Positions 26,948-36,404 of a stretch of 64,000 bases of DNA are shown one piece after another. Origin of the DNA: CAWVSB01 sp046710535 (lineage in GTDB: Bacteria > Pseudomonadota > Gammaproteobacteria > Pseudomonadales > CAWVSB01); NCBI GenBank assembly GCA_046710535.1, contig JBKEHH010000003.1, forward strand, positions 124,001-188,000, in the 5' to 3' direction. Numbering within the stretch: the first letter of the stretch is position 1; the number at the start of each line of letters is the position of its first letter. Under the pieces are notes generated by a model, which worked only from the letters and a program-made list of their open reading frames with translations, ran no database searches and had not been told where the DNA came from. The translations under genes were made by a program, and so were the position numbers.

Positions 26948-27069
26948 AGCGCACTAACTATGTATGACTATACAGCGCAATCAAACCGAGCAGCTAATGG
27001 AGACTTAATTAAAGAGGAAATCACTTAAAATAATATTCAACTGTGATTACTAGCTCATAGATTTTTCGA

Positions 27070-27249
27070 TCAATAATCAAAATCACTCATCATTCGCCGC
27101 AAATCTGCGCGCTCTTCTATCGCTCGTCTTTTTGCGGTCAACAATCTACTTTTTTCACTGGCAGTCATCGCTATCTCAACATTTAACGAGCCATCAAGTG
27201 AATCAAAATCATCGTCTATAACAACATCGTCGTCTTCGAAATCACTCAT
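27070..27249 (-). CDS. small acidic protein, PA3496-like
   Basis: This 59-residue protein has a strongly acidic N-terminal half (EDDDVVIDDDFD) and a basic helical C-terminal half (KRRAIEERADLRRMMSDFDY). The layout resembles the short PA3496-type proteins of pseudomonads, whose role is unclear; the match is from memory and modest. The ATG at 27249 was chosen over one at 27300 because AAGGG lies just upstream and the residues before it (FAKSRANHKG) look non-conserved. No signal peptide or membrane segment is present. Confidence 0.55.
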   Translation of the reverse strand: MSDFEDDDVVIDDDFDSLDGSLNVEIAMTASEKSRLLTAKRRAIEERADLRRMMSDFDY

Positions 27250-27480
27250 AATGTCACCCTTATGGTTAGCCCTACTTTTGGCGAAATATGCAACTAGCAA
27301 GCGATACTGTAAAACAATAAATTTCTATGCTTATTACAACGATTATTGATCGTGCCGGTAGCTATATTTGGCGAGTACAAAATCACTGTTATAGCAATTA
27401 AACCTCACCGGTCACTGACAGCAACGTGTAGGTAGATTACAATTCGCCTCTGCTCAATATCAACCCGTACGGAACGAGTC

Positions 27481-28299
27481 ATGTCCTTACCCCTATTAAT
27501 TCAAGCTGAAGATCTTGTGCCTTATTTACAAGACAACAACTTGCTAATACTAGACACGTGTAACACTAATAACTATGCAGCTGGACATATTCCTGGCGCG
27601 ATGCATATTGCACCCAGCGAGCTACAAAGCGGTGAAAAGCCGGGAGTTGGCCGGATACCGTCAATAGAAGCCTTAAGCGCTATGTTTTCACGGGTTGGTT
27701 TAACGCCAGACAAACATGTTATTGCCTATGACGATGAAGGTGGTGGCTGGGCAGGCCGACTAATTTGGACGCTAGATGCGATTGGTCATACTAATTATTC
27801 GTTTCTAGACGGCGGCTTAAACGACTGGACGGCTAAAGGCTTAGCCTTAGAGACCGAAGTTAACACAACTGCTAGCGATTATTCTGTCACCGAGCTCAAT
27901 TCAGCTGTGATAGCAGAGACTGATGAAATCATTGCACAGCTTGGCCGTGATGATTTTGCTATTTGGGATGCAAGGTCAGCAGCTGAATATACTGGCGAGA
28001 CAGTCTATGCCGCCAAAGGCGGACATATTCCCGGCGCTGCTCATTTGGACTGGACGGACTTAATGGATAAAGAACACAATTTGCGTCTATTGCCGCTGAC
28101 GACAATCCAAACCATGTTGAATGAGCGCGGTTTAACGCCAGACAAGAATATCGTCACTCACTGCCAAAGCCATCACCGCAGTGGCTTGACTTATTTAGTC
28201 GCAAAAATTTTAGGCTACCCTAGCATCAAGGGCTATCATGGCTCATGGAGCGAGTGGGGCAATTTAGACTATACACCTTTTGAAACAGGCAACTCGTAA
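27481..28299 (+). CDS. rhdA: thiosulfate:cyanide sulfurtransferase (rhodanese)
   Basis: This 272-residue protein has two rhodanese domains. The first (about 1-135) is inactive and lacks the catalytic Cys. The second (about 140-270) has the active loop C228-QSHHRSG, which matches Azotobacter and Pseudomonas RhdA (CQTHHRSG type) rather than mercaptopyruvate sulfurtransferases (CG(S/T)GVT type). It can move sulfane sulfur from thiosulfate to cyanide or other acceptors. The next gene, psd, begins right after its stop, as in pseudomonads. Confidence 0.93.
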   Translation: MSLPLLIQAEDLVPYLQDNNLLILDTCNTNNYAAGHIPGAMHIAPSELQSGEKPGVGRIPSIEALSAMFSRVGLTPDKHVIAYDDEGGGWAGRLIWTLDAIGHTNYSFLDGGLNDWTAKGLALETEVNTTASDYSVTELNSAVIAETDEIIAQLGRDDFAIWDARSAAEYTGETVYAAKGGHIPGAAHLDWTDLMDKEHNLRLLPLTTIQTMLNERGLTPDKNIVTHCQSHHRSGLTYLVAKILGYPSIKGYHGSWSEWGNLDYTPFETGNS

Positions 28300-29151
28300 A
28301 TGAATACTCTCTTCATCGCTTTTCAGTACATTATTCCACAACATTTATTGTCGCGCATGTTGGGCTGGCTAGCTGAATGTGAATGGCCAATATTAAAAGT
28401 GTGGCTAATAAACATGTTTATCTCAAAGTACAACGTCAACATGAGCGAAGCCTTAGAAGAAGACACTGCCAGCTACAAAAACTTTAATGCTTTTTTTACC
28501 CGCAGCTTAAAACCTGACGCTCGTTCAATAGCAGAAGATACAGCCGTTATTATTAGCCCCGCCGATGGCGCTGTGAGCCAGCTAGGTGATATTAGTTATG
28601 GGCGTATTTTTCAGGCTAAAGGCCAGTCATATACAGCGGTTGAATTGTTAGGCGGTAACAGCGAACTTGCCAGTGAATTTGACGACGGTGCTTTCGCTAC
28701 TATTTATTTATCGCCCAAAGATTATCACCGCGTACACATGCCTATAGCAGGCACTTTACGCGAAACTATTTATATTCCCGGCGATTTATTCTCGGTTAAC
28801 CAAACCACCGCCGAGAACGTGCCGCGCTTGTTTTCGCGCAATGAGCGCTTAGTCGCTATTTTTGACACCGAAGCAGGCCCGATGGCGATGGTATTAGTAG
28901 GCGCAATGATTGTTGCCGGTATTGAAACTGTTTGGGGCGGCCAAATTGCGCCACCACCAAAAACCCCGACGAGAGTCGATTTTGCCAGCAATGCCAAAGT
29001 CACCTTAGCTAAAGGTGATGAAATGGGCCGCTTTAAACTGGGCTCGACCGTTGTGTTGTTATTCCCTAAAGATGCAATGGCTTGGAGCGAAGCACTAGGC
29101 GCGCAAAGCCCTCTGAGCATGGGCGAAGAGATCGCTAAGCTAACTGCTTAG
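28300..29151 (+). CDS. psd: phosphatidylserine decarboxylase proenzyme
   Basis: Psd makes phosphatidylethanolamine at the inner membrane. The proenzyme cleaves itself at Gly248-Ser249 in the LGST motif to give a pyruvoyl group on the alpha chain. Other conserved parts are ADGAVSQLG, YLSPKDYHRVHMP and FSVNQTTAENVPRLFSRNER. The length of 283 residues is normal. It follows rhdA with no gap and overlaps the end of epmA by four bases on the opposite strand. Confidence 0.97.
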   Translation: MNTLFIAFQYIIPQHLLSRMLGWLAECEWPILKVWLINMFISKYNVNMSEALEEDTASYKNFNAFFTRSLKPDARSIAEDTAVIISPADGAVSQLGDISYGRIFQAKGQSYTAVELLGGNSELASEFDDGAFATIYLSPKDYHRVHMPIAGTLRETIYIPGDLFSVNQTTAENVPRLFSRNERLVAIFDTEAGPMAMVLVGAMIVAGIETVWGGQIAPPPKTPTRVDFASNAKVTLAKGDEMGRFKLGSTVVLLFPKDAMAWSEALGAQSPLSMGEEIAKLTA

Positions 29152-30098
29152 GCATTACCAAACGGAAAACTTAGTAGCTCGCCAATGTTGCTAATACCGG
29201 TTCTCGCCATTAGCAGTCGATCCAAGCCTACGGCTACGCCAGCGCACGTTGGCAGGCCATTGTGCATAGCGGCCAATAAATAGTCATCGCCAACATTAGT
29301 CGCTAAATTTTGTTGCTGGCGTATTTTTCTATCTGCGTCAAAGCGCTTGGCAAGCTCGTCGCTATCACGTAATTCCAAATAACCGTTGGCAAGTTCTACC
29401 CCATTAATATAAATTTCAAAACGTTTGGCAACCTCATCGCCGTCGTCATTTGCGCATATTTGGCATAGCGCTGCTTGGCAGGCCGGAAAGTCAGTGATAA
29501 CTGCAATACCTGCAGGCAATTTTGGCTCGACCACTTGACTCATTAATAAATCTAACCAATCTGCTCTAGTCATAGCAGCTAACTTGCGGCCTGCAGTTTT
29601 TTTACCTAAATCAGCCAACAACTCATCGCTTACTTGGTGTGGATTTACCCCCACGTGCTGTTCAAATAATGTTTGATAGCTAACTTCAAAAACCGCTTGT
29701 TCACCTAAAATTTCTGCAACCAAAGCTATTAGCTCAGCTATTAATTCCGGCAGGTCAAAACCGATGCGATACCATTCCAGCATAGTAAATTCGGGATTAT
29801 GCCTGGGACTAATTTCGCCGCCACGAAATGATTTACAGATTTGAAAAATGTCGCCACTGCCTGCAGCTAACAAGCGCTTCATGGCAAATTCTGGAGAGGT
29901 CTGCAAGAAACGAGTTTCATCGTTGGTATCAACTTGAATACTTTCTAGATGCGGGTCGGTCGGCGCACCTTGGCAAAGTAATGGCGTTTCAACCTCAAGT
30001 ACTTTTCGCTGGGCAAAAAATTGCCTCACTTGCGTGAGCATCTCGGCTCTGGCAATTAGTGCGGCGTTATTGGCGCCGGGGCGCCATTGATTTGTCAT
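29148..30098 (-). CDS. epmA: EF-P lysine ligase EpmA
   Basis: EpmA (also GenX, PoxA or YjeA) is a short relative of lysyl-tRNA synthetase that attaches (R)-beta-lysine to Lys34 of EF-P. The 316 residues show class II motifs (FRGGEISPRHNPEFTMLEWYR; ELANGYLELRD; GVAVGLDRLLMA) and lack the anticodon-binding domain of LysS. It is 13 bp downstream of efp, so modifier and substrate are cotranscribed. Confidence 0.96.
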   Translation of the reverse strand: MTNQWRPGANNAALIARAEMLTQVRQFFAQRKVLEVETPLLCQGAPTDPHLESIQVDTNDETRFLQTSPEFAMKRLLAAGSGDIFQICKSFRGGEISPRHNPEFTMLEWYRIGFDLPELIAELIALVAEILGEQAVFEVSYQTLFEQHVGVNPHQVSDELLADLGKKTAGRKLAAMTRADWLDLLMSQVVEPKLPAGIAVITDFPACQAALCQICANDDGDEVAKRFEIYINGVELANGYLELRDSDELAKRFDADRKIRQQQNLATNVGDDYLLAAMHNGLPTCAGVAVGLDRLLMARTGISNIGELLSFPFGNA

Positions 30099-30111
30099 AT
30101 TAAGTTAGTTA

Positions 30112-30681
30112 TTAACCTTTGGCGCGGCTTACGTATTCACCGGTACGGGTATCAATTTTCAGCACTTCACCAATATTTATAAACAATGGTACGCGCACTA
30201 TAGCACCGGTGCTTAAAGTAGCTGGCTTACTGCCACCTTGAGCGGTATCGCCTTTAAGGCCTGGATCGGTATCAGTCACTTCTAGGTCGACAAAATTTGG
30301 CGGCGAAACCGACAACGGCGAGCCGTTATACAGTGTTACTTCAACTTGCTCCTGCTCTTTTAGCCATTTGTAATTGTCACCAATAGCATTTTTATCCGCT
30401 TGAAACTGATCAAAGGTGTTTGGGTCCATAAAATGCCAAAACTCGCCGTCATTATACATATACTCTAAGTCGGTATCAATAACATCAGCGCCTTCTAAGC
30501 TTTCGCCCGACTTAAAGGTACGCTCCCAAACGCGGCCATTGCTTAAGTTACGCAGCTTTACGCGGCTAAACGCTTGGCCTTTGCCAGGTTTAACAAACTC
30601 GTTGTCTAAAATTGCACAAGGGTCACCCTCTAGCATTACTTTCAGACCTGAGCGGAATTCGTTGGTAGAATAGTTGGCCAT
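30112..30681 (-). CDS. efp: elongation factor P
   Basis: EF-P relieves ribosome stalling at polyproline. The 189 residues form the KOW-like N-domain and two OB folds. The modification site is Lys34 in VKPGKGQAF, consistent with beta-lysylation by EpmA/EpmB rather than rhamnosylation of Arg32 as in Pseudomonas. All three parts of the lysylation system are next to each other here. Confidence 0.98.
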   Translation of the reverse strand: MANYSTNEFRSGLKVMLEGDPCAILDNEFVKPGKGQAFSRVKLRNLSNGRVWERTFKSGESLEGADVIDTDLEYMYNDGEFWHFMDPNTFDQFQADKNAIGDNYKWLKEQEQVEVTLYNGSPLSVSPPNFVDLEVTDTDPGLKGDTAQGGSKPATLSTGAIVRVPLFINIGEVLKIDTRTGEYVSRAKG

Positions 30682-30717
30682 TTGTACCTCAACAACTAAA
30701 TAAATAAGTAAACGCTA

Positions 30718-31734
30718 ATGATACCGCGAACCAACACTATTGTGCAGACTAAAGACTGGCAAAATAGCCTAGCAACGGCAATTAAGTCGGTGGCAGAGCT
30801 ATTGGAATATGTTGGCATTAGCCAGCACCCCAGCGCATTGTTAGACGATCAGTTCAATCAATTCCCATTACGGGTTCCGCATGGCTATGCGGATAAAATA
30901 CACAAAGGCGATATTAACGACCCCTTACTGCTGCAAGTGCTACCAACTAAAGACGAATTAGAATGTCCTCCGGGATATACCTTAGACCCACTAAGTGAAA
31001 AACAGGCTAGTCCGGCACCGGGCATAATTCATAAATATCATGGCCGCGTATTATTAGTTATTACCGGTGCTTGCGCCATTCATTGCCGTTATTGTTTCCG
31101 TCGCCACTTCCCCTATGCAGAGCATCGCATGGGCAGCAATGAGCGCGCGCAGACGTTAAATTATTTGCGCGATAATGAATCTATTAGCGAGGTAATCTTT
31201 AGCGGCGGCGACCCACTGGCGGTAAACGATAAGCTACTCAGTCAGTGGATAACAGCTATTAGCCAAATACCTCATATTGAAAGGCTGCGGTTTCATACTC
31301 GCTTACCGGCGGTAATTCCTGAGCGTATTACCGACCAGCTACTTGCTAGTATTAGCCAGTGCCGCCAGCAAGTTGTTTTTGTACTGCATATTAACCACGC
31401 CAACGAGATTGACTCACAGATTGCCAGCGCTATCGGTAAGCTGAAAGATCATGACGTCACTGTACTTAACCAAACCGTGCTATTAAAAGGCATTAACGAC
31501 CACAGCCAAACCTTGGCAGACTTAAGCAATAAGCTTTTTAGCGCCGGCGCCCTACCTTACTATTTACATGTGTTGGACAAAGTGGCCGGCGGTGCCCATT
31601 TTGATCTTGCACAAAATGAGGCTCGCCATATTTACGGCCAGCTAGTCAATTTACTACCAGGTTACTTGGTGCCAAAACTTGTTGTCGAGCAAGCCGGCCA
31701 CACCGCCAAAACTATTCTGCCGCCAATTTTATAA
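30718..31734 (+). CDS. epmB: EF-P beta-lysylation protein EpmB (lysine 2,3-aminomutase)
   Basis: EpmB is a radical SAM/PLP enzyme that converts L-lysine to (R)-beta-lysine for EF-P. The 338 residues contain the cluster motif C119-x3-C123-x2-C126 (CAIHCRYCFRR), the SAM-binding FSGGDPL, and a C-terminal segment with LHVLDKVAGGAHF. It is divergent from efp with 36 bp between the starts. Lysine degradation genes are absent around it, which supports the EpmB call over catabolic KamA. Confidence 0.96.
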   Translation: MIPRTNTIVQTKDWQNSLATAIKSVAELLEYVGISQHPSALLDDQFNQFPLRVPHGYADKIHKGDINDPLLLQVLPTKDELECPPGYTLDPLSEKQASPAPGIIHKYHGRVLLVITGACAIHCRYCFRRHFPYAEHRMGSNERAQTLNYLRDNESISEVIFSGGDPLAVNDKLLSQWITAISQIPHIERLRFHTRLPAVIPERITDQLLASISQCRQQVVFVLHINHANEIDSQIASAIGKLKDHDVTVLNQTVLLKGINDHSQTLADLSNKLFSAGALPYYLHVLDKVAGGAHFDLAQNEARHIYGQLVNLLPGYLVPKLVVEQAGHTAKTILPPIL

Positions 31735-31821
31735 ATACCGCCACATAAGTAGCTAGAATACGCCGTACAAGTGTACAATTATTGCCACGGAGTCCTATTT
31801 ACCGATAGTTAGCACATATTT

Positions 31822-33864
31822 ATGAAAACACCTGACGTCATCCATTTGCTTATTATTAACGAATCGCAGAATGAAGCGGAAACGATTACTAACTTGTTCC
31901 GCAATGACGGCAACCCAGCAAGAACAGAAAGACCCGCTAGCGCTGACGAACTAGAACATTTGCTGGCAGCTGCGCAATGGGATTTATTGATTGCCGATGG
32001 ACTGCATCCAGATATCGATTTAAAGCAATTAAAGTCACTGCTAAAGCAGATTAAAGAAGATATTCCAGTATTGCTGCTAACTCGCTCAGCTAACCAAGCC
32101 AACAATATAGACCATGCGATGGAGCTAGGTGTTGAAGACGTAATTTATCGAGACCAAGAAGATTGGCTGCTGCATGTGGCAATGCGGGAAATTAAAAACC
32201 GTCGCATTCGCAAACAAAACAAACAACTCGGCAAAAACTTTAATGAATTACAAGCTCGCTATGACCTTGTCTTAGAGGGATCTAACGACGCTATCGCCTA
32301 TGTTATTGATGGTATGCATATCAATGTAAACGAGGCATACGCTGAACATTTTGGTTATGAGAACCCAGATGACTTAGCCGTTATGCCACTGATTGATTTA
32401 ATCGCCGATGACAAGCAAGTAGAGTTTAAGAAGTTTCTTAAAAGCTATACTAAGTCTCAGTCTCAAGAAGCTAGCCTAGACACAATGGGGACTACTGCCG
32501 ACGGTTCTCCGGTGCCTATGTCGATGGGTTTTTCACCGGCCAGCTATGAACAAGAAGACTGTACCCAAGTTGTTATTCGTGCCGAAGCTAGCGCCGGCAG
32601 TACTAGCGCCGTAGATGCAGATAGCGGTCACTTTTTAAACCAATTAAAACACTATATTGCACAGACCAAAGCCAAAGAAACTGCTGGAGCATTGATATGC
32701 ATCCAACCTTGGAACTTCTGGAAAACACGCCAAGAGCTTGGTCTATTCATCAGCGGTGAAGTACTTGAGCAAATGGGCGAACTTACTGCTAAGAATCTAG
32801 ATGGGCGCGGGGCAATTGGCCGAGTGGGTGGTGACTTCTTTGTTATCGCCGTGCCAGATATCCATGTGGATGAAGCGCTTGATTTAGCTGAAAAGCTGTG
32901 TGAAAAGATCGAAGATCATCTATTTGAAATCAATCACACTACCGCGCGCTTGCAGGCTAAAGCTGGCGTGGTTGTGTTTGATAAAAATACCCCAGAGGCT
33001 GCTGAAATAGTTATTGATTACGCCTTTCATGGTTTGGCTAAATTTGTCGACAATGAGACTGATAAACTAGCAATTTTATATCAGCCGCCGGCGGAGCCGG
33101 TAGACCTGTACAGTGGCGACATTGATCTGAACGAATTAGTAGCGCAAGGCAAACTGAACATGATGTTTCAGCCCATGGTTAGCCTTAAAGGCGCCAAAGG
33201 CGAATATTATGAAGTGATGACGTCAATAACGGATGAAAACGACGAGCCCGTTAAAACCTATAAAGTTGCCGAGACAATGTTAAGCAAGGCGACCGGCTCG
33301 GGCTTTGACCGCTGGCTGTTGTTTTCAGCTATTAAGCGCTTAGCCATACAACGCAAAACTGGCAACGATACTAGACTAATTCTCAATATAACACCCAGCG
33401 CGCTGCGCGATGCAGACTTCGCCAACTGGGCCGCTAATGCTATTAACGCCGCTGGCTTAAAACCTGGCACGCTGGTGATACAGCTAGAAGAAGGCCCGGC
33501 CACAAATTATCTAAAACTTGCCGCCAACCTATTTGAAAATTTGCGCAAAGCAGAGTGTGAAGTATCACTCGCTAACTTTGGCATTAACGAAAGCGCAATG
33601 AAAACCATGGCAGCGCTTAAAGTTAAGATGGTGAAAATTAACTACTTTGCAGCCACTGGTCAAAAAACGCCTGACGGTGACACTTTTGACTTAAAAGAAA
33701 TCTTGGCCGGTGTAAATAAAATTGATGGCACTGCTTTTGTACCGGGTGTTAGTCAAGCTGCAGACATGGCAAAGCTTTGGCAATATGGAGCAGCATTTAT
33801 TCAAGGTGAATACCTGCAAGGTCCGCGCCCCGATATGAACTATGAGTTCACCGACATGAGCTAA
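31822..33864 (+). CDS. fimX: FimX-like c-di-GMP effector (REC-PAS-GGDEF-EAL, degenerate)
   Basis: This 680-residue protein has a receiver-like domain (about 1-130), a PAS domain (about 145-255), a GGDEF domain (about 290-425) and an EAL domain (about 430-680). The diguanylate cyclase motif is changed to GGDFF (336-340) and the EAL motif to EVM (464-466), so neither cyclase nor phosphodiesterase activity is expected. In Pseudomonas FimX, which sits next to serB and parC in the same way, the degenerate EAL domain binds c-di-GMP and controls type IV pilus assembly. No pilus genes are in this window. Symbol given from architecture and synteny. Confidence 0.85.
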   Translation: MKTPDVIHLLIINESQNEAETITNLFRNDGNPARTERPASADELEHLLAAAQWDLLIADGLHPDIDLKQLKSLLKQIKEDIPVLLLTRSANQANNIDHAMELGVEDVIYRDQEDWLLHVAMREIKNRRIRKQNKQLGKNFNELQARYDLVLEGSNDAIAYVIDGMHINVNEAYAEHFGYENPDDLAVMPLIDLIADDKQVEFKKFLKSYTKSQSQEASLDTMGTTADGSPVPMSMGFSPASYEQEDCTQVVIRAEASAGSTSAVDADSGHFLNQLKHYIAQTKAKETAGALICIQPWNFWKTRQELGLFISGEVLEQMGELTAKNLDGRGAIGRVGGDFFVIAVPDIHVDEALDLAEKLCEKIEDHLFEINHTTARLQAKAGVVVFDKNTPEAAEIVIDYAFHGLAKFVDNETDKLAILYQPPAEPVDLYSGDIDLNELVAQGKLNMMFQPMVSLKGAKGEYYEVMTSITDENDEPVKTYKVAETMLSKATGSGFDRWLLFSAIKRLAIQRKTGNDTRLILNITPSALRDADFANWAANAINAAGLKPGTLVIQLEEGPATNYLKLAANLFENLRKAECEVSLANFGINESAMKTMAALKVKMVKINYFAATGQKTPDGDTFDLKEILAGVNKIDGTAFVPGVSQAADMAKLWQYGAAFIQGEYLQGPRPDMNYEFTDMS

Positions 33865-33869
33865 CAGGG

Positions 33870-35093
33870 CTAATCAACTTGCAGGTAAGTTTCACGATCT
33901 GAATAGCCCAGTAGATATAAAATACTATCTAAACCCAAAGTAGAAATTGACTGCTGAGCTGACTCTTTCACAATTGCCTTTGCTCTGAATGCAATACCTA
34001 GCCCGGCTAAACTCAACATCGGCAGGTCATTGGCTCCATCACCCACCGCAATAGTTTGATCAAGTAAAATACCTTCTTTCTTGGCTATTTCACGCAGTAA
34101 ATCAGCTTTGCGCTGACCATTAACCACCTGACCAATCACCTTGCCGGTAACCTTACCGTCTTTAATATCCAACTCGTTGGCATATACATAATCAATGCCT
34201 AAACGCAGCTGTAGAAACTTACCAAAATAACTAAAGCCACCCGATAAAATTGCCGTTTTATAACCCAGCTTTTTAATCGTCGCAATGAGTTCTTCCGCAC
34301 CTTCGGTTAACTTCAGATTTTGCGCAATACCCTCAAGCACCGACTCATCTAAACCTTTGAGTAAGGCTACGCGCTGAGAAAAACTTTCATCAAAGTCAAT
34401 GTCACCCTGCATGGCAAGCTCAGTTATCGCAGCAACCTGTTCACCGACACCGGCTGCTTTTGCTAACTCATCAATCACTTCAGCTTCAATAAGGGTTGAA
34501 TCCATATCGAAGGCGACTAACCGTCGGTTACGTCTAAAAACATTATGCTCTTGGTAGGCAATGTCTATATTGAGTTCCGAAGCCAGCTTCAAAAACTCGC
34601 GTCGCGCTAAAGCAGGGTTCTCTAAGCTACCGCGCGCCGACAACTCTACGCAGGCCTTTGTTTGCTGATTGTCGTCGTTTAACGAGATACGACCCGACAA
34701 GCGATCAATTCGATCAATATTCAAATTGTAAGCGGCCATTAAAGTCGTGACTTTTGAAATATGAATAGCGTTAATTTTTCGCGCCAGCAATGTCACTATA
34801 TGTTTGGGCTTACCTTGTTGTGCTACCCAGTTGCTATAGCTTTCTTCCGACACAGGGGTAAAACGGGCCTGCAAATCAAGTTCATGTACCCGAAACAATA
34901 CGTCTTTTAATACCGTCGAGCTATCACCGGCAGCCGACATTTCTACTAATAAGCCCAAAGACAAGGTGTTATGGATTACTGCCTGACCGATATCCAATAC
35001 TGAGACGTTATACTGCGACAAAATTTCAGTAATGGACGACGTAAGACCAGGTTTATCTTCACCCGATACATTAATAAGCACTATTTCTTTCAT
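33870..35093 (-). CDS. serB: phosphoserine phosphatase
   Basis: SerB carries out the last step of serine synthesis. The 407 residues have an N-terminal ACT-type regulatory region (about 1-180, with ISGEDKPGLTSS-like residues at the start) and a HAD phosphatase domain. Motif I is D196-M-D198-S-T, motif II is ILSGGF, and the last motif is VGDGANDLPML. The long form with two ACT-like modules is usual in pseudomonads and relatives. It converges on the fimX-like gene (6 bp between stops). Confidence 0.95.
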   Translation of the reverse strand: MKEIVLINVSGEDKPGLTSSITEILSQYNVSVLDIGQAVIHNTLSLGLLVEMSAAGDSSTVLKDVLFRVHELDLQARFTPVSEESYSNWVAQQGKPKHIVTLLARKINAIHISKVTTLMAAYNLNIDRIDRLSGRISLNDDNQQTKACVELSARGSLENPALARREFLKLASELNIDIAYQEHNVFRRNRRLVAFDMDSTLIEAEVIDELAKAAGVGEQVAAITELAMQGDIDFDESFSQRVALLKGLDESVLEGIAQNLKLTEGAEELIATIKKLGYKTAILSGGFSYFGKFLQLRLGIDYVYANELDIKDGKVTGKVIGQVVNGQRKADLLREIAKKEGILLDQTIAVGDGANDLPMLSLAGLGIAFRAKAIVKESAQQSISTLGLDSILYLLGYSDRETYLQVD

Positions 35094-35233
35094 CGTAACC
35101 CCAATTATTGCTAAGCAGTCACTATTGTAACTCGCCTAAGGCATGAGTAATAAGCGAATGCTAGCATTTATTTTTGCGACCAAGAAGAATTTTGACGATA
35201 TACTAGCGCGACAAAAATAATTCGAGCCTGTTG

Positions 35234-36394
35234 ATGTTTAGCCAGTTATCTATTTCCAGAAAATTCGCCCTGTTAGCCGCCATCTTTGTGTTTATAACAG
35301 GCGCTGTGATTCATTTTTTGAATCAGCAACAATTAGTTATTGCCAATGAAAATTTGGCCAATCAAATTGGTAATGCTATGGCCAGTCAGCTTGCGGCCAA
35401 TGCCACTAATGACGTTATCACTGACGATAAGCTTGCCTTGCAAACCATGCTGCAGCAATTTCGTAACACTCCCATCATTAACTATGCCGCGGTATTAGAT
35501 GCCACCGATGTCATCGTTGTAGAATCTGGTAATGCACCGCTAGATGAGACACCTTTTCAATTTAAAGCCGAAATCACCGTTGATGACGGTATTGTTGGCC
35601 ACGCTCATATAAGCCTTAACCAAGCATTTAGCCCTAAAACTAATAACAGCCTTATTAATGCCGCGGCAATTATCGGCCTGGCTATTATTAGCTTTTACTT
35701 AAGCAATCTAATGTTGAAGCCTTTCGTTCGGCGTTTAACACTGATTACTGGTCGTATTAATGGCGTCAACAAGGCTGGTGACGCCTATTTATGGCAAGAC
35801 GAGCTAGGCGAATTAGAACAGGCAACGCAAACCCTATTACCTAAGCTCTATCGAGAGCCGCCAGTAGAGCAACCGCCGCGTGCAGTGATGGTGATGCAGG
35901 CCGCTCAACTAACAGAGAATTCTTCTAAAGAGGCCTTGGTAGAGATTAGCAGTGAACTTAAAAAGATCGTTTCGCTTTACGGCGGTAATTTTCATGCCAT
36001 GGGCGACATCACCACTATTATTTTTGATCAATCCACTAACAACAGCTTTCAAGCTCTGTGCGCCGGTATTTTAGTGCGCGAGGTAATGATGGCATTAAGC
36101 GACCGCTATACCGAGCTTAGTAAGGTTTCGATTGGCATTGATAGTGAGGCAGAAGAGTCAGCTGACGATAGATCTCAACTTTGGCAACAACACCTCAACT
36201 ATGCCACAGAATTAGCCACAGCAAATAAAGGAGTGTCGCTATCCCATGGGGTATTAAGCTGTGGCGATATCAGCGCGCAAATAAGCGTTAGCGAAAGTCG
36301 TGAAGGGTTTCGCTTAAAGAGTGTGAAAAAAGAACTGAAAGAACTGCTGGAGCAACAACTAAGTCAGTTACTGCCCAATGAAACCGAGCAGTAA
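35234..36394 (+). CDS. AhpA/YtjB family membrane protein
   Basis: This 386-residue protein corresponds in position to PA4961, between serB and parC. It has an N-terminal membrane helix (about 11-28), a periplasmic domain (about 30-135), a second helix (about 142-160), a HAMP-like stretch and a C-terminal cytoplasmic domain. The C-terminal part has a loose resemblance to cyclase-like folds (LVEISSELKKIVSLYGG and AMGDITTIIFDQ) without catalytic residues that I can name. The family name is given with reserve and the function is unknown. The ATG at 35234 is used instead of a TTG one codon earlier. Confidence 0.75.
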   Translation: MFSQLSISRKFALLAAIFVFITGAVIHFLNQQQLVIANENLANQIGNAMASQLAANATNDVITDDKLALQTMLQQFRNTPIINYAAVLDATDVIVVESGNAPLDETPFQFKAEITVDDGIVGHAHISLNQAFSPKTNNSLINAAAIIGLAIISFYLSNLMLKPFVRRLTLITGRINGVNKAGDAYLWQDELGELEQATQTLLPKLYREPPVEQPPRAVMVMQAAQLTENSSKEALVEISSELKKIVSLYGGNFHAMGDITTIIFDQSTNNSFQALCAGILVREVMMALSDRYTELSKVSIGIDSEAEESADDRSQLWQQHLNYATELATANKGVSLSHGVLSCGDISAQISVSESREGFRLKSVKKELKELLEQQLSQLLPNETEQ

Positions 36395-36404
36395 CTGAAC
36401 TGTT

